Origin: Flavobacteriales bacterium UBA1993
Lineage (GTDB): Bacteria > Bacteroidota > Bacteroidia > Flavobacteriales_G > Salibacteraceae
Assembly: GCA_002336485.1 (NCBI GenBank)
Contig: DDCZ01000022.1
Coordinates: 1,861 to 8,616, forward strand
Length of the DNA stretch: 6,756 bases
Reading direction: 5' to 3'
Shown here one piece after another: positions 1 through 5,748 of this stretch. A program made the translations under genes and the position numbers. The notes under the pieces are model-generated. The model saw nothing but the letters and a program-made list of their open reading frames with translations, had not been told where the DNA came from and searched no databases. Each line of letters begins with the position of its first letter. Position 1 is the first letter of the stretch.

Positions 1-2
1 TT

Positions 3-98
3 TATTGGCTTTGGTACGAACACATACCTAAGGCACCCGATAAGTTCTACAAAGGTCAAGGCTGGATTAGCTGGTCCCATTTTTTAGGCAAGGATTAG
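3..98 (+). CDS. C-terminal end of a protein with a GWISW..FLG motif (partial)
   Basis: The reading frame is open from the window edge to a TAG at 96-98 and encodes about 31 residues ending in GWISWSHFLGKD. The arrangement IPKAPDKFYKGQGWISW followed by a short hydrophobic FLG resembles the small repeat unit (IP..P...Yk..GW.sW.dwLG) recalled from phage-integrase-repeat proteins and related mobile-element proteins. That family link comes from memory of the motif, not from a search. Its 5' part lies outside the window, so the function of the whole protein cannot be told. The next remnant, a VRR-NUC tail, continues in the same frame after the TAG. The two could therefore be one gene interrupted by a nonsense codon, or two pieces joined by rearrangement. 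Confidence 0.45.
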   Translation, partial: YWLWYEHIPKAPDKFYKGQGWISWSHFLGKD

Positions 99-122
99 CG
101 GCCCCCCTTTGTTAGCGCCCTT

Positions 123-290
123 GTTTATTCTCATCAAAACGGTGGTTTAGGCCGAGTCAGTCCGAGCCAAAAGGAGTGGGTTGAAGCCCTCAAAACGCGT
201 GGGTACAAAGCCATCCATTGCCAGGGTTCTGCCGAAGCTGTGAGGATGCTTGAATGGTATTTGCATTTATATTTCGTATCTTTCATTTAG
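123..290 (+). pseudogene. VRR-NUC nuclease C-terminal remnant
   Basis: The frame reads GRVSPSQKEWVEALKTRGYK, then HCQGSAEAVRMLEWYLH, and ends at TAG 288-290. The G-R-(V/L)-S-P-x-Q-K motif, followed by a helix, 'RGYKA' and a final amphipathic helix, is typical of the C-terminal part of VRR-NUC domains, PD-(D/E)xK-type nucleases common in phages. The upstream part with the catalytic E-x-K should precede 'GRVSP', but only VYSHQNGG is found there and a TAG lies at 96-98. The nuclease is therefore almost certainly dead here. The frame overlaps the promoter region of the secreted gene at 302. In the second copy (6249-6302) the homologous frame stops right after EWYLH. Here that TGA is TTA, so the remnant reads on for six further codons. 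Confidence 0.6.
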
Positions 291-360
291 ATAGAACTGT
301 CATGAGGCGAATCCTTTTTATTTTGTTTGCCGTTGTGTTGGGGTTGAATGCCAATGCGCA
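207..360 (+). repeat. Direct repeat copy A: nuclease tail + start region + signal peptide
   Basis: This block matches 6241-6393 along its whole length, with about 17 substitutions and one 1-base indel (roughly 88% identity by hand count). It spans the end of the VRR-NUC remnant, the leader with the presumed promoter, the ATG, and the entire signal-peptide coding region. It stops at the codons after NAQ, where the mature proteins diverge. The longest near-perfect core runs from TTGAATGGTATTTGCATT to the ATAGAACTGTCATG that includes the start codon. A shorter third copy of only the signal-peptide part lies at 1720-1797. Confidence 0.85.
250..284 (+). promoter_or_regulatory. Putative Bacteroidetes-type promoter of the 302 gene
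   Basis: TATCTTTC at 277-284 fits the Bacteroidetes -7 pattern TAnnTTTG except for the last base. TTG at 250-252 lies 24 bases upstream, slightly longer than the usual spacing; an alternative TTTG at 260-263 is too close at 13 bases. The element ends 17 bases before the ATG. The same arrangement recurs in repeat copy B (TATATTCC at 6310-6317). No strong Shine-Dalgarno sequence precedes the ATG, as is usual in this phylum. Confidence 0.3.
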
Positions 361-1687
361 AACGGGGTTGAATGGATATACATGTGATAATTGTATACCG
401 TGTGGAGAGGGATTGGGCTCGTGCTGCTCTGTCTGGGGTGCTTGCAATGGTCCGGGTTCACCTTATATCACCTATGAGGCTGGGAATGGATCGGATGGCA
501 ATCCAGCTGTGAATGGCTGCGATATGGCATGTACAGATATGGTAAGCGCAAACAATCCTTGTGGGGTTGAAGGGACTGTGGTGGCAGCGCAAAGCTTCTC
601 CTACACGCCTTCGGATTTGGAAATTCAAGTGGGTCAAACGGTTGTTTGGGTTAATGTAGACGGATTTCACGATGTGAATGGAGCGGAAAGTACACTTGGT
701 GACATATGGAATAACCCCGAGTCGTTTTCCTTCGGAGCAGTCAACGGAGCAGCCGACGGTGTGTGCATCGGCTCGCACACGTTTACAGTCGAAGGAACGT
801 ACAACTACGATTGCTCCATTAATTCTCACGCTGCGAACGGAATGGTAGCAACGATTACAGTTGTCCCGACGCCTGAGGGATGCACAGATGAATTAGCTTG
901 TAATTTTAATCCTTTTGCCACACAAGAAGACAATTCTTGCACTTTTCCAGGATGTGTCGATTCTGATGCATTGAATTATAATGCTGATGCTGGGTGTCCT
1001 GCGGATTGCGTGTATTTGACCTTTGACTGCACCTCTGTTGGTAATGCGGCATGGACGGATGAGTCAATAGGTGTGTTCCCAGATTGGCAAGAAGCAATGG
1101 TGGGAGTTGAATGGAGTGGCGATTGGGTTTTCAATATCCCAGAATTAGTTGAAGAGCCGCAGTCTGGTGTTGACTACGGTGTGCATCACGTGGATTGGAT
1201 AAGTTTCGAAGGCTTGCCAAATTGGATAGAAGAGAGTGATTTTGCACTGGGAGAATTGTCGCAAAGTTCTCAGCACTGTATCACTGCGACGGGTATTCCT
1301 ACTGAGCCAGGAGTAATTGAAGTGATCGCTACAGGTGAGGTATTTATTTCATTATTTGGAGCTGAATTTAGCATAGGAGAGCAGAGTTTTTCAGCCATTT
1401 TGGAAGTCATTGATAACCCAAACCTGATTCCTGGTTGTATGTACGAGACCGCGCTCAACTATTTGAGTTATGCTGAGATTGACGATGGTAGCTGTTTGTT
1501 CGCTGGCTGTACTGATGAAAGTGCAGGGAATTATAGTCCTCTTGCTACGATTGACGATGGCAGTTGTGGAGAGCCCTGCTCAACAGGTGGCGATAGTTCT
1601 TGCGCAACCGATGTTAATTATGATGGAGCGGTAAACGTGTCTGACTTGCTCCTGTTATTGTCTGAATTTGGTGCCAACTGCGATTGA
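302..1687 (+). CDS. Secreted cupredoxin-like protein with Cys-rich DDGSC repeats and a dockerin-like C-terminus
   Basis: The protein has 461 residues from ATG 302. An in-frame ATG at 254 would put 16 extra residues ahead of a textbook signal peptide and lies in the conserved leader, so 302 is preferred. Residues 1-20 are the signal peptide (MRRILFILFAVVLGLNANAQ). Residues 21-90 are Cys- and Gly-rich. Residues 92-188 look like a cupredoxin: 'IQVGQTVVWVN', then H123, and a C-terminal C171, H176, M181 set matching type-1 copper ligands. Cys-rich repeats follow at about 193-236 (GCTDELACNFNP). Residues 240-370 are an unrecognised beta-rich stretch. Two more repeats (378-400, 401-422) end in DDGSC. 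Residues 437-457 form one dockerin-type calcium loop (DVNYDGAVNVSDLL). The protein is probably exported to the cell surface or beyond. Copper binding is inferred from the ligands; an electron-transfer or redox role is unproven. Confidence 0.85.
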   Translation: MRRILFILFAVVLGLNANAQTGLNGYTCDNCIPCGEGLGSCCSVWGACNGPGSPYITYEAGNGSDGNPAVNGCDMACTDMVSANNPCGVEGTVVAAQSFSYTPSDLEIQVGQTVVWVNVDGFHDVNGAESTLGDIWNNPESFSFGAVNGAADGVCIGSHTFTVEGTYNYDCSINSHAANGMVATITVVPTPEGCTDELACNFNPFATQEDNSCTFPGCVDSDALNYNADAGCPADCVYLTFDCTSVGNAAWTDESIGVFPDWQEAMVGVEWSGDWVFNIPELVEEPQSGVDYGVHHVDWISFEGLPNWIEESDFALGELSQSSQHCITATGIPTEPGVIEVIATGEVFISLFGAEFSIGEQSFSAILEVIDNPNLIPGCMYETALNYLSYAEIDDGSCLFAGCTDESAGNYSPLATIDDGSCGEPCSTGGDSSCATDVNYDGAVNVSDLLLLLSEFGANCD

Positions 1688-1719
1688 CATCCACCTGCTA
1701 AACAGAAAGACGCTGAATA

Positions 1720-1803
1720 ATGAAAAAGCTGCTGACCATATTGTTTGCCATTGCGTTGGGGTTGAACGTCAGTGCGCAGGATGAATGTGAGAATCCAACT
1801 TAA
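1720..1803 (+). pseudogene. Orphan signal peptide: truncated start of a secreted dockerin-like gene
   Basis: ATG 1720 to TAA 1801-1803 encodes 27 residues: a lipophilic leader ending in GLNVSAQ and then DECENPT. From 1737 to 1797 it matches 6352-6412, the start of the secreted gene at 6335, without gaps and with three mismatches in 61 bases. At 6335 the protein goes on DECENPDLNCDG into dockerin-like units; here similarity is lost after DECENP and a stop follows. The first 17 bases and the leader upstream differ from the other copies. The break lies exactly where the minus-strand gene cluster begins, because this TAA shares bases with the stop codon of the 1800-2012 gene. It is most simply a gene cut by insertion or deletion. 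A secreted peptide of about 7 residues is possible but unlikely. Confidence 0.75.
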
Positions 1804-2012
1804 GATTGCCGCTTCTTCCAGATCTCCTTATTCGCCCACCTTGAATAACAGAGGAACCCTGGAACCGCGAATGAAGCCAACAAAAATATTGGAGGAATTG
1901 GTATGCTTGAAAGGCTACCGTCTCTATTTAAAATGCCAGCTGTCACGGTTATTACGCACCACAGAATAAAAAACACCAACAGCTTAAGAGCGCGACGTAT
2001 CCACTTATTCAT
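1800..2012 (-). CDS. Small two-helix membrane protein
   Basis: It has 70 residues with two hydrophobic segments: about 9-28 (LKLLVFFILWCVITVTAGIL) and about 37-56, after the turn NRDGSLSSIPIPP. Basic residues flank both ends: MNKWIRR at the start and WKKRQS at the end. The start codon lies 2 bases after the stop of the lipoprotein gene at 2015, on the same strand, which argues for translational coupling and for this being a real gene. I recognise no family by name. The Arg/Lys-rich ends suggest both termini face the cytoplasm. Its stop codon overlaps that of the truncated plus-strand gene at 1720. Confidence 0.55.
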   Translation of the reverse strand: MNKWIRRALKLLVFFILWCVITVTAGILNRDGSLSSIPIPPIFLLASFAVPGFLCYSRWANKEIWKKRQS

Positions 2013-2014
2013 TT

Positions 2015-2719
2015 CTAACTGAATTTAATTGTTCCGGCAATGGTGTTAAAGTAGGCAGATAAGCTCCCTACAGCTTTATCCGATCCAAAATAACACAGAT
2101 AAAATTCGTACTTCTTCCCTTTGTGATACGTCGCATAATGGAACTCTGTGATGTTTACCCCTTCTAGATAGGTGCCATCTAGTCTATTGTCAGTAAACGA
2201 GGCAATTCGCCGAAGAAAATGCTTCCCGTTAATCAGTAAATTGAAGTCTGCACTGACCACCGTTAAATCGCTGAAAACACTTATGGGAAAGAACACTTCG
2301 AGCTGGGAAAGGTCATTGCCAACGTGTTCAGTCATAAAATCACAAGCCTCCTTATCACTGAGCTTTTGGCTAATCCGTGACTCAAGAAAGTCGACGGCAA
2401 ACGAATAACCCTGTAATCCGCCGTATGGGCTTTGTGTGAAGTCTTCATATCGGACAATGCTATTTTCAAATGCGCTGGCATCAGCTAAATTCAATTCTCC
2501 AGGAAGAGAAAAACTAATGCCAATTCCATCAAGATAAGCTCTCGGTTTGGCGACTAATTGATAGAATTCAATATCCTCTTCACTTGAGGTCATATCGAAG
2601 TACTTGTTCTCAACAACAGCTTGGATTTCATTCGATAAATCCGTTTCAGGACCAGAGTTCGATGTGTTGCCGCAAGCGACAAGCATCAAGGACATTATTA
2701 AAACTGTTTGATTCTGCAT
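2015..2719 (-). CDS. Lipoprotein, function unknown (paralogue of the 3671 product)
   Basis: It has 234 residues. The N-terminus is a lipoprotein signal: MQNQTVLIMSLM, then L13-V14-A15-C16, so Cys16 would be lipidated. The mature protein begins with a short polar linker (GNTSNSGPETD) and then a globular domain. The segment 'GIGISFSLPGEL' (65-76) and the final strand 'FNTIAGTIKFS' (224-234) recall the layout of PsbP/DcrB-like domains, a loose impression only. Residues 155-234 align by eye with 188-261 of the product at 3671: LLING/FFINR, then SDKAV/SDQAV, then TIAGTIKFS/TIASTLKIS. It sits 70 bases after the TPR lipoprotein gene and 2 bases before the small membrane protein gene, probably in one operon. 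The function is unknown. Confidence 0.75.
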   Translation of the reverse strand: MQNQTVLIMSLMLVACGNTSNSGPETDLSNEIQAVVENKYFDMTSSEEDIEFYQLVAKPRAYLDGIGISFSLPGELNLADASAFENSIVRYEDFTQSPYGGLQGYSFAVDFLESRISQKLSDKEACDFMTEHVGNDLSQLEVFFPISVFSDLTVVSADFNLLINGKHFLRRIASFTDNRLDGTYLEGVNITEFHYATYHKGKKYEFYLCYFGSDKAVGSLSAYFNTIAGTIKFS

Positions 2720-2789
2720 CTATTCAATTTTGTTTGACGTCGGCGGTTTGAGTCGTGTGATACCTTTTAAACGAATGCTTTCAAGTGCG

Positions 2790-3509
2790 TCACTGACAGT
2801 GCTTAACAAGAGCATCTAAGGAAGCTTCATCCCCATAATCCCCAGCTAACCTCCAGTCTTTACACGCCAATACTTTTAATTCATCGCGATCAGCTAGATA
2901 ATTACGATTACGAGGCAGCATCCGCATTAATTCAAAGTACGAAAAACCGCGAGTACGAAGTGAACGAAGATCATCTGAGCGAAAAGCAATTGCTTTACTT
3001 AAGTCTTGAATTGCAAGCTTGTATCGTTTCAATGCGAAATTTGAAGCCCCTCGCAATTGGTATTTATAAACCCCAGGGGTTAGCTCAGGTCTCAACTTAA
3101 TCGCTTTATCAGCGTCTAAAATTGCGCCAGTATAATCTCCTAGAAAATACTTCGCTTTGCCCCTCAACCAGAATGCATCTTCGTATTCTGGTTGTTCAAT
3201 TTCTAAACATTGAGTAAAGTCATTTATTGCCCCGGAATAGTCCCTGGTTTTGAACTTTGCAAAGCCTCTATAATAAAAAGCCTCTGCGAATTGAGGATCA
3301 GAGTCTATCGCTTGGGTAAATCTATCAATTGCAGAGCCCCAAGATTTCAAATCAATATATGACTTTCCTTTAGCGTAAAACTCGGCAGCATTGGCATCCG
3401 CAACACTAACGTTTTCTCCACTAGATGAAGAATTACTATCGCAAGAGGTCAAGACAAATACAACAACAAGAAAACCAATAGCGTGATAAGTGTGGAGTTG
3501 GATATTCAT
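2790..3509 (-). CDS. TPR-repeat lipoprotein
   Basis: It has 239 residues from the ATG at 3509. An upstream in-frame ATG at 3554 would add 15 residues before a clear lipoprotein signal, so the internal start is preferred. The signal is MNIQLHTYHAIGFLVVVFVL then T21-S22-C23, with Cys23 the lipidation site, followed by a Ser/Asn-rich linker. About four tetratricopeptide repeats follow (roughly 42-73, 74-107, 108-142, 143-179), each with the W/Y...G...Y..A..D...AI pattern. A degenerate fifth unit follows. The tail 'ACKDWRLAGDYGDEASLDAL' and a final HCQ are common in Bacteroidetes TPR proteins. TPR domains bind other proteins, so this is probably an envelope scaffold or adaptor. It is the first gene of the minus-strand cluster and diverges from the gene at 3671 across a 161-base gap. 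Confidence 0.85.
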   Translation of the reverse strand: MNIQLHTYHAIGFLVVVFVLTSCDSNSSSSGENVSVADANAAEFYAKGKSYIDLKSWGSAIDRFTQAIDSDPQFAEAFYYRGFAKFKTRDYSGAINDFTQCLEIEQPEYEDAFWLRGKAKYFLGDYTGAILDADKAIKLRPELTPGVYKYQLRGASNFALKRYKLAIQDLSKAIAFRSDDLRSLRTRGFSYFELMRMLPRNRNYLADRDELKVLACKDWRLAGDYGDEASLDALVKHCQ

Positions 3510-3611
3510 TTTTTTCAATTGTGAATGCAGTACTTGCGCTAATAATTGTTCCAATATATACCGGTAAGTCTAGATTAAAAGCCCACGACCTCCGCTCTTT
3601 CAATGTGTGTA

Positions 3612-3644
3612 TTGGATATTGAGTTCTTCTATTAGGTACATTCA
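3612..3644 (+). promoter_or_regulatory. Putative promoter of the 3671 gene
   Basis: TTG at 3612-3614 and TACATTCA at 3637-3644 (pattern TAnnTTtg) are separated by 22 bases, within the range seen for Bacteroidetes sigma factor sites, and end 26 bases before the ATG at 3671. The spacer shared with the divergent TPR gene is AT-rich. No comparably good site was found for the minus strand. Confidence 0.25.
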
Positions 3645-3670
3645 ACTCCCAAGGCCATCAAGCACAAACA

Positions 3671-4459
3671 ATGGAAAGCGGTATACATAAAAAAGGAACA
3701 GGCAGAAAGATTGGCGAAACCCTTGCTGCTATAGTACTCGGGTTAATGATGCTGAGCGCGACACGAAATTGTTCAAATCGCCTTGCGACTGACACCTCAG
3801 AAAAATGCGCAGTGGACATTCAAACGCTCAGCTTTAATCAGAATATCGCTTCGGTGCTGTATGACATAGAATTCGACATAATTGACCAGCACAAAGCTCA
3901 ATTGAGAAAGGAAGCCTCCTCCGATAAATTAACTTTTCAACTACCATCGTTTTGGAGAGTATTGCCAAAGACGGAATACGGAGCAGGATACGTCAATGGC
4001 GAGGAAATCATCTTCAGTTCAATGATGGAGGAGCAATTTGGAATTGAGTGGTCTGTGATGGTGACAACGTTGGAGACGAGCAACTCGCATACGCTGAATA
4101 GCATTTCTGAAGTTGCAAATACAGAAATCTATTGTGGACTGGCCCAGGCATTGGGAACCACTAGAGAGGAACAGGAGGAGGAATTGCAAATTGCGAATCC
4201 AAACGTAGGACTTAGCCTTTCAGAACCAATTAGCCTTAAACGTATTTCAAATCGCTTCTTCATCAACAGGAAGACTGTTTACACCTTGAATAGGGAGCAG
4301 TATGTTAACGGAAATAGCATTCTGACCCAGTGGATTTTTACCACTTTGCACGACAATCAATATGTCAAACTATACATCTCCGCGTATAGCGATCAAGCCG
4401 TTACACAGCGAGATGATTTCGTGAAGACCATTGCTTCGACATTGAAGATAAGCAATTGA
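3671..4459 (+). CDS. Exported or membrane-anchored protein, function unknown (paralogue of the 2015-2719 lipoprotein)
   Basis: It has 262 residues. A basic N-terminus (K8, K9, R12, K13) is followed by a hydrophobic stretch of about 16-29 (ETLAAIVLGLMMLS), then ATRNC. This can act as a signal peptide or anchor; C34 lacks a good lipobox. The mature domain contains 'LTFQLPSFWRVL' (87-98) and ends with 'FVKTIASTLKIS'. The C-terminal 75 residues align by eye with the end of the 2015-2719 lipoprotein, including Y.SD.AV and F..TIA.T.K.S. An acidic patch at 166-171 (EEQEEE) lies between. No enzymatic motif was recognised. It is transcribed away from the TPR lipoprotein, so the two related proteins flank it in opposite orientations. 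Confidence 0.75.
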   Translation: MESGIHKKGTGRKIGETLAAIVLGLMMLSATRNCSNRLATDTSEKCAVDIQTLSFNQNIASVLYDIEFDIIDQHKAQLRKEASSDKLTFQLPSFWRVLPKTEYGAGYVNGEEIIFSSMMEEQFGIEWSVMVTTLETSNSHTLNSISEVANTEIYCGLAQALGTTREEQEEELQIANPNVGLSLSEPISLKRISNRFFINRKTVYTLNREQYVNGNSILTQWIFTTLHDNQYVKLYISAYSDQAVTQRDDFVKTIASTLKISN

Positions 4460-4640
4460 AGCGGATATGCCATCGCTGTAGTCTGCCCTGCTGCGTTCTC
4501 AAACTATTCGTCAACGCTCATTGAACGGCTATGACTCGACGACTGTCTCACCTCAAATTGAGCCTATGAACGACATCAAAACCATCGAAGGAGGGCTTAC
4601 CACGAACGATTGAAAGGCTTTGTAATGCCCTTAAAACGGC

Positions 4641-5414
4641 TTGAGAAAAGGACGAATCAAAAGGTCAAGCCCCCCACAAGCCCCCGTTTTTAATCCCGAA
4701 TACAACGAACTGAACCACCCTCCCAGCGGCGCCTGGTCCGAAGCAAATTCATTCATAGATAGAGCGGTTATAAAGAATACTCTTTCGCGCTACGAGATGA
4801 ATCCATTATTCGCGCGTTTTAGCGAATTATATGGCCAAAAGAAGACCACAAAAGCCTTTCGGGATTACCGTGTGGGCACCGCTGATTTATATGACGGCTC
4901 AGCTGTATTCTATCAAATCGACGAGAAAGAACGCATCCGAACAGGTAAAATAATAGGCATCGACCCAGCTACAGGCAGACGATTCAGCGATGAACAAGGC
5001 CATCAAATCACCTGGGTCCACTCAGCGCTCAAACTCCCTGATTTCCACCCAGCCCAGTGTCTTTTTGGTCTCCATCTCCTGAGCCAAGAAACCAATCGAA
5101 TAGTTGTGGTTGAAAAAGAAGAGAAAGCTCTACAGATGCGCTTAAAGCATCCAGATATCACCTTTATGGCAACCGGTTCGGTAAGAGGTTTTAATCACGA
5201 AACACTAGCCCCATTGAAAGATTACAGGGTCACAGCCTTACCAGACGATGACACATTCGATCAATGGCATAAAACTGCGACTACACTAAACAGCCTTATA
5301 ACCCCTTTATACGAATACGGTTTTGCTATCGACGTCAAAAAAACAGGCTGGAAATCGAATAAACAGTACCGCACTGTATCATCACAGTCAAAGAAGCCTG
5401 GAGACGAAGGCTAA
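4641..5414 (+). CDS. DUF6371-like (TOPRIM/primase-like) mobile-element protein, N-terminus missing
   Basis: It has 257 residues if TTG 4641 is used; the frame opens only at 4635 after a TAA. The body fits the Bacteroidetes DUF6371 pattern: 'DYRVGTADLYDGSAVFYQID' (75-94), 'RTGKIIGIDPATGRR' (100-114), 'ITWVHSALKLPDF' (123-135), 'QCLFGLHLL' (139-147). It also has a TOPRIM-like core: E158 in 'IVVVEKEEKAL', 'ATGSVRGFN' (177-185) and 'ALPDDDTFDQW' (199-209). Proteins of this kind usually start with a Cys-rich zinc ribbon, and none is found in any frame of 4460-4640. The gene is therefore probably 5'-truncated; the first in-frame ATG is at 4797. The final 25 residues (K-, S- and Q-rich) also look unlike the family. 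Primase-like activity is an inference. The family occurs on conjugative and integrative elements. Confidence 0.6.
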   Translation: MRKGRIKRSSPPQAPVFNPEYNELNHPPSGAWSEANSFIDRAVIKNTLSRYEMNPLFARFSELYGQKKTTKAFRDYRVGTADLYDGSAVFYQIDEKERIRTGKIIGIDPATGRRFSDEQGHQITWVHSALKLPDFHPAQCLFGLHLLSQETNRIVVVEKEEKALQMRLKHPDITFMATGSVRGFNHETLAPLKDYRVTALPDDDTFDQWHKTATTLNSLITPLYEYGFAIDVKKTGWKSNKQYRTVSSQSKKPGDEG

Positions 5415-5431
5415 CCCCCGTCCCATAAATT

Positions 5432-5456
5432 TTGACCCTAAACGAAATGGGGTCAA
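5432..5456. repeat. Inverted repeat TTGACCC/GGGTCAA
   Basis: Perfect 7-base arms TTGACCC (5432-5438) and GGGTCAA (5450-5456) are separated by 11 bases. It starts 17 bases after the stop codon of the DUF6371-like gene and has no T-run after it. An operator or recombinase-binding site is as plausible as an RNA hairpin. Confidence 0.5.
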
Positions 5457-5573
5457 CAGGAATTCTGAGCCTAAAACCAGTAACGAGATACCAGGAGGTT
5501 GAGGGTTATAGATAGCTTTTGCAGAAGGCCTCAAAACACGAAACTGAAACACCAAAAGAGAGGGGGGTACAGA

Positions 5574-5607
5574 AGCCCAAAACGGCCTCCCAATTTTTTG
5601 GCTTTTT
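5574..5607 (+). terminator. Possible rho-independent terminator after the DUF6371-like gene
   Basis: AGCC (5574-5577) pairs with GGCT (5600-5603) and AAAA (5579-5582) with the opposing T-run, with one mismatch between them and an 11-base loop. The 3' arm runs directly into TTTTT at 5603-5607. It lies 160 bases beyond the stop of the upstream gene. The AT-rich inner stem is weak. Confidence 0.4.
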
Positions 5608-5629
5608 CGGGACATTAGCTGTTCATTTA

Positions 5630-5680
5630 ACTGTCATATAGGTGGCAGTAAAGTGTCAAAACCGTCTGGTTTATCACTTT
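5630..5680. repeat. Two adjacent hairpins
   Basis: The first hairpin is ACTGTCA (5630-5636) with TGGCAGT (5643-5649), seven pairs including one G-U and a 6-base loop. The second starts at the next base: AAAGTG (5650-5655) with CACTTT (5675-5680), and inside it AAACC (5659-5663) with GGTTT (5668-5672) around loop GTCT. The second ends in a T-run (TTTTT with 5681-5682) and could serve as a terminator on the plus strand. Back-to-back hairpins are unusual for simple termination. Confidence 0.5.
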
Positions 5681-5715
5681 TTCAGTACATCGTGATGGTA
5701 TAGCTACTCAAAGCA

Positions 5716-5748
5716 AAAGCCCTCTGCATCAATGATACAAAGGGCTTT
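5716..5748. terminator. Long imperfect palindrome, possible bidirectional terminator
   Basis: AAAGCCCT (5716-5723) is perfectly complementary to AGGGCTTT (5741-5748). Inside, TG/CA and ATC/GAT also pair with single mismatches between, leaving a 3-base loop. This makes a nearly continuous 33-base hairpin. Arms of the type AAAGCCC...GGGCTTT are common in Bacteroidetes terminators. On the minus strand the hairpin is followed by TTTTGCTTTG; on the plus strand there is no T-run. Confidence 0.5.

Larger units (their letters stand above)
5415..5731. other. Gene-free stretch rich in inverted repeats
   Basis: No convincing protein-coding frame lies here. A minus-strand frame (5388-5615) overlaps the end of the DUF6371-like gene and runs through the hairpins, so it was not accepted. 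The stretch instead holds four inverted repeats (5432-5456, 5574-5607, 5630-5649, 5650-5680), with a fifth beginning at 5716. In mobile DNA such clusters occur at transfer origins, replication origins and integration sites, but nothing here identifies which. Confidence 0.45.

Noticed and set aside
254..301. Upstream ATG at 254 as the start of the cupredoxin protein
   Set aside because: It would put 16 residues ahead of a clear signal peptide, and the equivalent frame in copy B is not preserved. The segment is leader and nuclease tail.
458..1458. Minus-strand ORFs inside the cupredoxin gene (458-829, 906-1097, 1270-1458)
   Set aside because: They lie wholly within a well-supported plus-strand coding region and have no signal or family features.
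1772..2408. Plus-strand ORFs at 1772-1969 and 2172-2408
   Set aside because: They are antisense to the small membrane protein and lipoprotein genes, whose minus-strand translations show clear signal and membrane segments.
3436..3645. Minus-strand ORF of 69 codons over the TPR gene start
   Set aside because: It overlaps the TPR lipoprotein signal region in another frame and has no recognisable features.
4482..4613. Open plus-strand frame of 43 codons before the DUF6371-like gene
   Set aside because: It has only a late ATG (4565), no Cys pairs for a zinc ribbon and no family resemblance; too short to support as a gene.
5388..5615. Minus-strand ORF of 75 codons (MSRKSQKIGRPFW...)
   Set aside because: It overlaps the end of the DUF6371-like gene, crosses several hairpins, has no visible ribosome site and matches no family I know.
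5432..5748. CRISPR array or integron attC sites in the hairpin-rich stretch
   Set aside because: The inverted repeats differ from one another in sequence and spacing. There are no regular direct repeats, no cas genes and no integron core-site consensus.
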